NCBI GenBank assembly: GCA_964370835.1
Contig: CAYJLO010000042.1
Location: forward strand, 1-25,676
DNA length: 25,676 bases
DNA from: CAYJAD01 sp964370835
GTDB lineage: Bacteria; Desulfobacterota; Desulfovibrionia; Desulfovibrionales; Desulfovibrionaceae
Direction of reading: 5' to 3'
The position numbers and the translations under genes are program-made. The notes below the pieces were generated by a model. The model did no database searches. It was not told the DNA's origin and saw nothing but the letters and a program-made list of their open reading frames with translations. Shown here piece by piece: positions 21,461 to 25,676 of the stretch (the first letter of the stretch is position 1; the number at the start of each line of letters is the position of its first letter).

Positions 21461-23944
21461 ATGTCTATTACACTTACTCCTCAAGAAGAATTGATTATCA
21501 ACGGTATGGGGCAGGACGATATGTTACTGTCTGAAGAAACAAAGAGAGACAGACCTAGAATTCATCGTATTTTGAAAAGTTTTCGTGCAAAAACGCCACG
21601 TATGGCCATTGATAGGGCGCTTCTTTTTACCGAGTCATATAAAAGTACTGAAGGGCAACCCACGTCTTTGCGCTGGGCTAAAGCCATACGTCACGTACTG
21701 GAAAATATTCCTGTATCTATTATGCCTGAAGAGCTTATTGTAGGTAGAGGCGGGCCTGATGGTAGATATGGTATTTTATATCCAGAGCTACGTTGTAACT
21801 GGCTTAATCAGACTCTGGCAGCTCATGAGGAAGGTAAAGATTTACCTTATACGCTTACAGAGGAAGAAGTTACTTCCATACGCGAAGTTATTTTACCATA
21901 TTGGCAAGGACGTACCATGGCTGATACGCAAGCTGCGTTATTGCCAGAGGAAACCAAGAGAATATTTTACTCAGATGAGTACTATTCCCCTTTGTTCATT
22001 ATCAATGAAACTTCCACTGAAAGACATATTTTGCAATGGGTTCTTGATTTTGAACAGGTCTTACAATACGGTACAGATGACTTGCGGGCTAAAGCACAAG
22101 AACGCTTAGATTCTTTAGACCCTTGTTCAAAAGAAAACGGTTTTGATAAACGTCCATTCTTACTCGCCACTTTAGAGGTATGCGCCGGTATCGAAGCTTT
22201 TGCCTTACGTTATGCCGCATGTGCTCGTGATATGGCTAAGCTTGAAAGTGATGCAGAGCGCAAGGCTGAATTATTACAGATTGCTGAAAATTGTACTCAA
22301 GTGCCCATGAAGCCCGCACGTACCTTGTGGGAAGCTGTACAATCGCAATGGCTTATTCAGCTAGCTTTTAGAATGGAAGTTTTTGCTTCTGGTGGTGTAA
22401 GCCAAGGACGTATCGACCAATATTTTTACCCATTTTATAAAAATGATAAAGAAGCAGGCCTCATTGATGATAATCGTGCTCTTGAGCTTTTAGAGTGCTT
22501 ATGGTTTAAACTTGCAGAGTGCATGACCATGCGTCCGGCTTTTGCGGCGCCGCATCGTCAAGGCAATTCGCACTATGAAGCGGCTACCATTGGCGGCGTG
22601 CTTGCCGATGGACGTGATGCCACCAATGAACTGTCCTATTTAGTTCTGAAATCTAAAAAGAACTTTCCTTTAGACTATCCCGACCTTTCTGTACGTATTC
22701 ACACGCTGACACCTGATTTATTGCTGGCCGGTGTGTGTGAAGTGGCAAAGCAAGGCACAGGCTTTCCGAAGCTGTTCAACGATGAAGTACTTATTCCTTA
22801 TTATATGGAAAGAGGGGTGCCCAAGAGCGAAGCGCGTAAATATAATGTTTCCGGTTGTACAGAAATTCGCTTACCAAATCATGATGCTTATATTAGCGGA
22901 CACTGCGCTTTGAATGCTGGTGCTGTATTGGAAATGACGCTTTCTCGTGGTTGTTTGAGCCAAAAGAATGGCGAGCAATTCGGCATAGACACCGGTGACC
23001 CACGCAATTTTGCTTCCTATGAAGAATTTTGGGATGCTTTCACGGCACAGTTTAAATATTTTATTAAGCATGTATTTTTGCAAAATCAAATCTTTGATAG
23101 CATGAAGCCCACATACTTGGCTTCACCTATCATGTCCATGTTGCACGATCAATGCTTTGAGCAGTGCAAGGATATACACAATCCTGAGCTGAAAAACACC
23201 GTACAAGTGGGCTTTTGGGAACCCACAGGCTTTGGTACTGTGACAGATTCTTTAGCTGCCATTAAGAAACTCGTATTTGAAGATAAAACTTTGACCATGG
23301 ATGAGTTACTTGCAGCGTTAAAAGATAATTTTGAAAATCATCAAATCGTGCATCATCACTGCATAAATGCTCCAAAATATGGTAATAACGATGCCTATGC
23401 CGACGCCGTAGGTCTTGAATTGGAGAATTTTTATCGTTCGCTTTCGGAATCTTACAAGACATTGAGCGGTGGGCGACTTGAAGTTCGTTATGTGCCCGTA
23501 ACGGCCCACGTTCCTTCGGGAAGAGTTGTGGGAGCAACACCTAATGGGCGTCGTGCCAACGAGCCTTTGTCAGAAGGTATAGGGCCACAACAAGGCTTTG
23601 ATACCGAAGGCCCCACCTCTTTAACGCACTCTGTGGCAAATACGCAAAAATGCCTCAGTGACCTTGGAGCGGCTCGCTTGTTTAATATGAAGCTCAGCCC
23701 TCAATGCGTCGCCGGAAAAGCCGGAACGCAAGCTCTTTCTGCCATTATTAGAAGTTGGTGTGACCTTAAATTATGGCATGTTCAATTTAGCATTATCAAC
23801 AATGAAACCTTACGTGCAGCACAAAAAGACCCCGAAAAATATCGTAATCTTATTGTGCGTGTAGCAGGGTATAGTGCTTACTTCACAGATTTGTCTGCAG
23901 ATTTGCAAGAGGAAATTGCACGTCGTACAGAGCATGTGTTTTAA
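21461..23944 (+). CDS. glycyl radical enzyme GRE3 (intact, substrate unknown)
   Basis: The 827-residue protein has a complete radical site: Cys466 and Glu468 in SGCTEIR, and Gly803 in RVAGYSAYF. It keeps the two arginines that in GRE1 match IslA sulfonate-binding residues (Arg188, Arg676) and Gln192. Trp373 of GRE1 is Tyr372 here, and Phe682 is Val680, which would open and repolarise the pocket. It is therefore likely to use another anionic substrate. The first 30 residues differ from GRE1. It has its own sigma-54 promoter and perfect activator dyad, and RBS AAGGGTG. The nearest activase is activase 2, upstream. A sulfonate or carboxylate lyase or dehydratase is possible; no substrate can be named. 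Confidence 0.9.
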   Translation: MSITLTPQEELIINGMGQDDMLLSEETKRDRPRIHRILKSFRAKTPRMAIDRALLFTESYKSTEGQPTSLRWAKAIRHVLENIPVSIMPEELIVGRGGPDGRYGILYPELRCNWLNQTLAAHEEGKDLPYTLTEEEVTSIREVILPYWQGRTMADTQAALLPEETKRIFYSDEYYSPLFIINETSTERHILQWVLDFEQVLQYGTDDLRAKAQERLDSLDPCSKENGFDKRPFLLATLEVCAGIEAFALRYAACARDMAKLESDAERKAELLQIAENCTQVPMKPARTLWEAVQSQWLIQLAFRMEVFASGGVSQGRIDQYFYPFYKNDKEAGLIDDNRALELLECLWFKLAECMTMRPAFAAPHRQGNSHYEAATIGGVLADGRDATNELSYLVLKSKKNFPLDYPDLSVRIHTLTPDLLLAGVCEVAKQGTGFPKLFNDEVLIPYYMERGVPKSEARKYNVSGCTEIRLPNHDAYISGHCALNAGAVLEMTLSRGCLSQKNGEQFGIDTGDPRNFASYEEFWDAFTAQFKYFIKHVFLQNQIFDSMKPTYLASPIMSMLHDQCFEQCKDIHNPELKNTVQVGFWEPTGFGTVTDSLAAIKKLVFEDKTLTMDELLAALKDNFENHQIVHHHCINAPKYGNNDAYADAVGLELENFYRSLSESYKTLSGGRLEVRYVPVTAHVPSGRVVGATPNGRRANEPLSEGIGPQQGFDTEGPTSLTHSVANTQKCLSDLGAARLFNMKLSPQCVAGKAGTQALSAIIRSWCDLKLWHVQFSIINNETLRAAQKDPEKYRNLIVRVAGYSAYFTDLSADLQEEIARRTEHVF

Positions 23945-23973
23945 TGGTGTAGTTATATAAATTACCTCTACAG

Positions 23974-24013
23974 GGCGGGGTTAAGCATTGGGCTTAATTC
24001 CCGTCTTTATTTT
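23974..24013 (+). terminator. terminator/attenuator touching the next gene's ribosome-binding site
   Basis: GGCGGGGTTAAGC (23974-23986) pairs with GCTTAATTCCCGTC (23992-24005) with one bulge and two wobbles, followed by TTTATTTT. The T-tract runs into AGGA (24013-24016), the Shine-Dalgarno of the 24023 gene. Read-through is needed to express the next gene from the GRE3 promoter. Confidence 0.8.
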
Positions 24014-24022
24014 AGGATTCCC

Positions 24023-25060
24023 ATGTCATTAGCAGAAAAATATATGCAATGTATTGCAGTGAAAGAGGCCGTCGGTGCTGTTTTGGCACATGATATCACC
24101 CAAATTATTCCTGGAGAAACTAAGGGACCTGTGTTTCGTAAGGGGCATATTATTGCAGAGGATGATATTGCAATACTTCTTCAAGTAGGCAAAGAAAATA
24201 TTTATGTGTATCAAAATATACAAGGCTTATTGCATGAAGATGAAGCTGCCTTGCGCATAGCTCGTGCGCTTTGTGGGGAAGGTCTTTTGCTTTCGGAAGT
24301 CTCTGAAGGGCGCATCAATTTTATGGCTTCGCACCACGGGCTTTTGTGTATTGATAAAGAGCGTCTTTCTGAGGTGAATATTTTGGATGAAGTGGCTGTG
24401 GCAACACTGCATTCTTTGCAAGAGATTCGCATGGAGCAAGCCGTGGGGGGAACACGTATTATTCCTCTGCTTATTGAAGAAAGTAAAATTGCGCAGCTAG
24501 AGAGCATGGTGGTACGGCCCATCATAAACATTATTCCTTTTAAGAAGCCCAAAGTGGGTATTGTAACCACCGGAAGTGAAATCTATCATGGGCGCATTCA
24601 AGATGCTTTTGGGCCTATTTTGCATGAAAAATTTCAAGAGTATGAAGCCACTATGCTGGGACAAAAATTTACCAGTGATGATGTACAGATGACGTGCGAA
24701 GCTATTCATTTTTTCAAAGAGCAAGGTGCGGATATTATTGCTGTCACCGGGGGGATGTCAGTAGACCCTGATGACCGAACCCCAAAGGCTATTGCACAAA
24801 GCGGCGTGAAAATCACCACATACGGTGCATCGGTATTCCCCGGCGCTATGTTTTTACACGGAATGCTCGAGGGGACACATATTCTCGGTTTACCGGGTTG
24901 CGTAATGTATCATAGGGCAAGTATTTTTGAATTACTCTTACCCCGAATTTTAGCCGGAATAGAAATTACTCGAAAAGATATTATGGATATGGGCTATGGA
25001 GGTTTTTGCGCCTCGTGTCCTACATGTACATATCCTCGTTGTGCTTTTGGGAAAGGGTAA
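24023..25060 (+). CDS. MoeA/CinA-like molybdopterin-binding protein with a C-terminal cysteine cluster
   Basis: The 345-residue protein contains the molybdopterin-binding (MoCF) fold: PKVGIVTTGSEIYHGRI, then VTGGMSVDPDDRTPKAI and LPGCVMYHRASIFELLLP, which in MoeA/MogA-type proteins surround the pterin and phosphate. An N-terminal region of about 170 residues with an AHDIT motif resembles MoeA-like proteins that stand beside molybdenum oxidoreductases. The last 17 residues carry Cys329/332/335/340, a CX2CX2CX4C cluster that could bind zinc or an iron-sulfur cluster. The window has a molybdenum aldehyde oxidoreductase (2949-5753), so a role in cofactor insertion or maturation for it is my inference. 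It may be co-expressed with GRE3 by read-through. Confidence 0.8.
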   Translation: MSLAEKYMQCIAVKEAVGAVLAHDITQIIPGETKGPVFRKGHIIAEDDIAILLQVGKENIYVYQNIQGLLHEDEAALRIARALCGEGLLLSEVSEGRINFMASHHGLLCIDKERLSEVNILDEVAVATLHSLQEIRMEQAVGGTRIIPLLIEESKIAQLESMVVRPIINIIPFKKPKVGIVTTGSEIYHGRIQDAFGPILHEKFQEYEATMLGQKFTSDDVQMTCEAIHFFKEQGADIIAVTGGMSVDPDDRTPKAIAQSGVKITTYGASVFPGAMFLHGMLEGTHILGLPGCVMYHRASIFELLLPRILAGIEITRKDIMDMGYGGFCASCPTCTYPRCAFGKG

Positions 25061-25080
25061 ATGTACTGAAGGAGTAAGTA

Positions 25081-25404
25081 ATGGTTAAAAATTGTAAAAT
25101 TACTATTTTGAAAACCACGGTGCAGAAAGAGCTTATGGAGGAATATGGCGTTCCTGGGCTTACGGCTTGTACGGCTATGCACGAAGGGCAAGTGTTTTAT
25201 ACAGATGCCTTTAGAAAGCCTGAGGGCTTTTGCGATGAAGCATGGAAGGCCATTTACCAATATGTGTTTGCCTTATCTCACGGAGTGGAGGTTTGGTATA
25301 CACATAATTGGATCGACCCCAAGCATAAAGGCATTGCTATCGCTTCCTGTAATGATGGATTACGTCCTGTTATTATCAAAATTGAAGTTATTAATGATAA
25401 GTAA
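25081..25404 (+). CDS. TIGR04076-like small cysteine-containing protein
   Basis: The 107-residue protein fits the TIGR04076 family: a short TVQK-type N-terminal strand, then C-x-A-x-HEGQVFYTDAFRKPEGFC, WKAIYQYVFALSHG and a C-terminal ASCNDGLRPVIIKIE. The three cysteines are family positions. The function is unknown. A strong RBS (AAGGAG) lies eight bases upstream. It starts 20 bp after the molybdopterin-binding gene, so it is in the same operon and may belong to the same maturation or electron-transfer step. Confidence 0.7.
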   Translation: MVKNCKITILKTTVQKELMEEYGVPGLTACTAMHEGQVFYTDAFRKPEGFCDEAWKAIYQYVFALSHGVEVWYTHNWIDPKHKGIAIASCNDGLRPVIIKIEVINDK

Positions 25405-25507
25405 TCATGTCATATTAGATTAGTTGACCTTTGGTCGTACAATGCATCCTATTGTTATTCTTTTGAGTATGGTATTTGTATGACCAGATGCTACCTCGCA
25501 GACAACT

Positions 25508-25676
25508 TTATTTCTCATGCCAACCTATTCCATTAGTTTGCACAGACGCCAGCATCTCACGGCGCAAGATAGTATTGATTTTCGTTTGATACCCTTTGCC
25601 TTGTGAACGGAGCCATGCTAGCACATCAGCGTCAAGGCGTATGGTGGTCATTTGCTTTACAGGGCGATAAAAGCGT
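25508..25676 (-). CDS. BrnA-type antitoxin, C-terminal part (cut by window edge)
   Basis: The minus strand encodes a 56-codon C-terminus ending at a TAA (25508-25510). It has the ribbon-helix-helix tail of BrnA antitoxins: TTIRLDADVLAWLRSQGKGY then QTKINTILRREM. BrnA neutralises the BrnT ribonuclease and represses the pair's own promoter. The start, and any BrnT gene (normally upstream), lie outside the window. Too short for standard calling, but the motif match is clear. Confidence 0.8.
   Translation of the reverse strand, partial: RFYRPVKQMTTIRLDADVLAWLRSQGKGYQTKINTILRREMLASVQTNGIGWHEK

Noticed and set aside
6771..23944. Bacterial microcompartment GRE system
   Set aside because: No shell-protein or encapsulation-peptide gene is present, and the GRE N-termini lack a typical extended signal.

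Overview
This window reads as chromosomal DNA from a strictly anaerobic, moderately AT-rich bacterium. It most resembles Desulfovibrionaceae (the Desulfovibrio / Bilophila / Taurinivorans kind), although no marker gene proves this. The clues are a Desulfovibrio-type molybdenum aldehyde oxidoreductase (MOP), three large glycyl radical enzyme (GRE) paralogues, two radical-SAM activases, sigma-54 control, and a type I-C-like CRISPR repeat.

Layout. (1) 1-1370: a vestigial defence corner with a one-spacer CRISPR remnant, then a 5'-truncated DNA methylase / HsdS-like specificity gene. (2) 1545-9263, minus strand: GRE1 -> activase 1 -> MOP aldehyde oxidoreductase -> terminator -> ferredoxin-nitroreductase -> flavin-reductase-like protein. 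(3) 9564-11249, plus strand: an AspT/YidE-type transporter, divergent from GRE1. (4) 11664-15696: a YtcJ-type amidohydrolase, an MFS transporter and a TIM-barrel amidohydrolase-like protein whose metal site looks degenerate. (5) 15865-21195: GRE2 (an apparent pseudoenzyme) -> sigma-54 activator -> activase 2, with overlapping coding ends. (6) 21461-23944: GRE3. (7) 24023-25404: a molybdopterin-binding MoeA-like protein with a C-terminal cysteine cluster, and a small TIGR04076-like protein. (8) The right edge holds the C-terminal part of a BrnA-type antitoxin on the minus strand.

How the parts fit. Four well-formed sigma-54 (-24/-12) promoters drive GRE1, the AspT-type transporter, the amidohydrolase operon and GRE3. 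An inverted repeat, TTTGCA-N4-TGCAAA, lies about 60-120 bp upstream of each of these promoters, and also just upstream of the operon that encodes the only sigma-54 activator in the window. I infer a self-contained regulon in which this activator controls all the GRE units and the uptake/hydrolysis genes. GRE1 carries residues that match, position by position as I remember them, the isethionate sulfite-lyase (IslA) active site. Followed by MOP, this suggests cleavage of a small anionic substrate to an aldehyde that is then oxidised to an acid. GRE3 has intact radical machinery with a changed substrate pocket.

The most unusual object is GRE2. It is full length and conserved in sequence, but the thiyl-radical cysteine is tyrosine, the glycyl-radical motif is remodelled, and an anion-binding arginine is phenylalanine. 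It is translationally coupled to the sigma-54 activator, so it is a candidate ligand sensor or regulatory/decoy subunit derived from a GRE.
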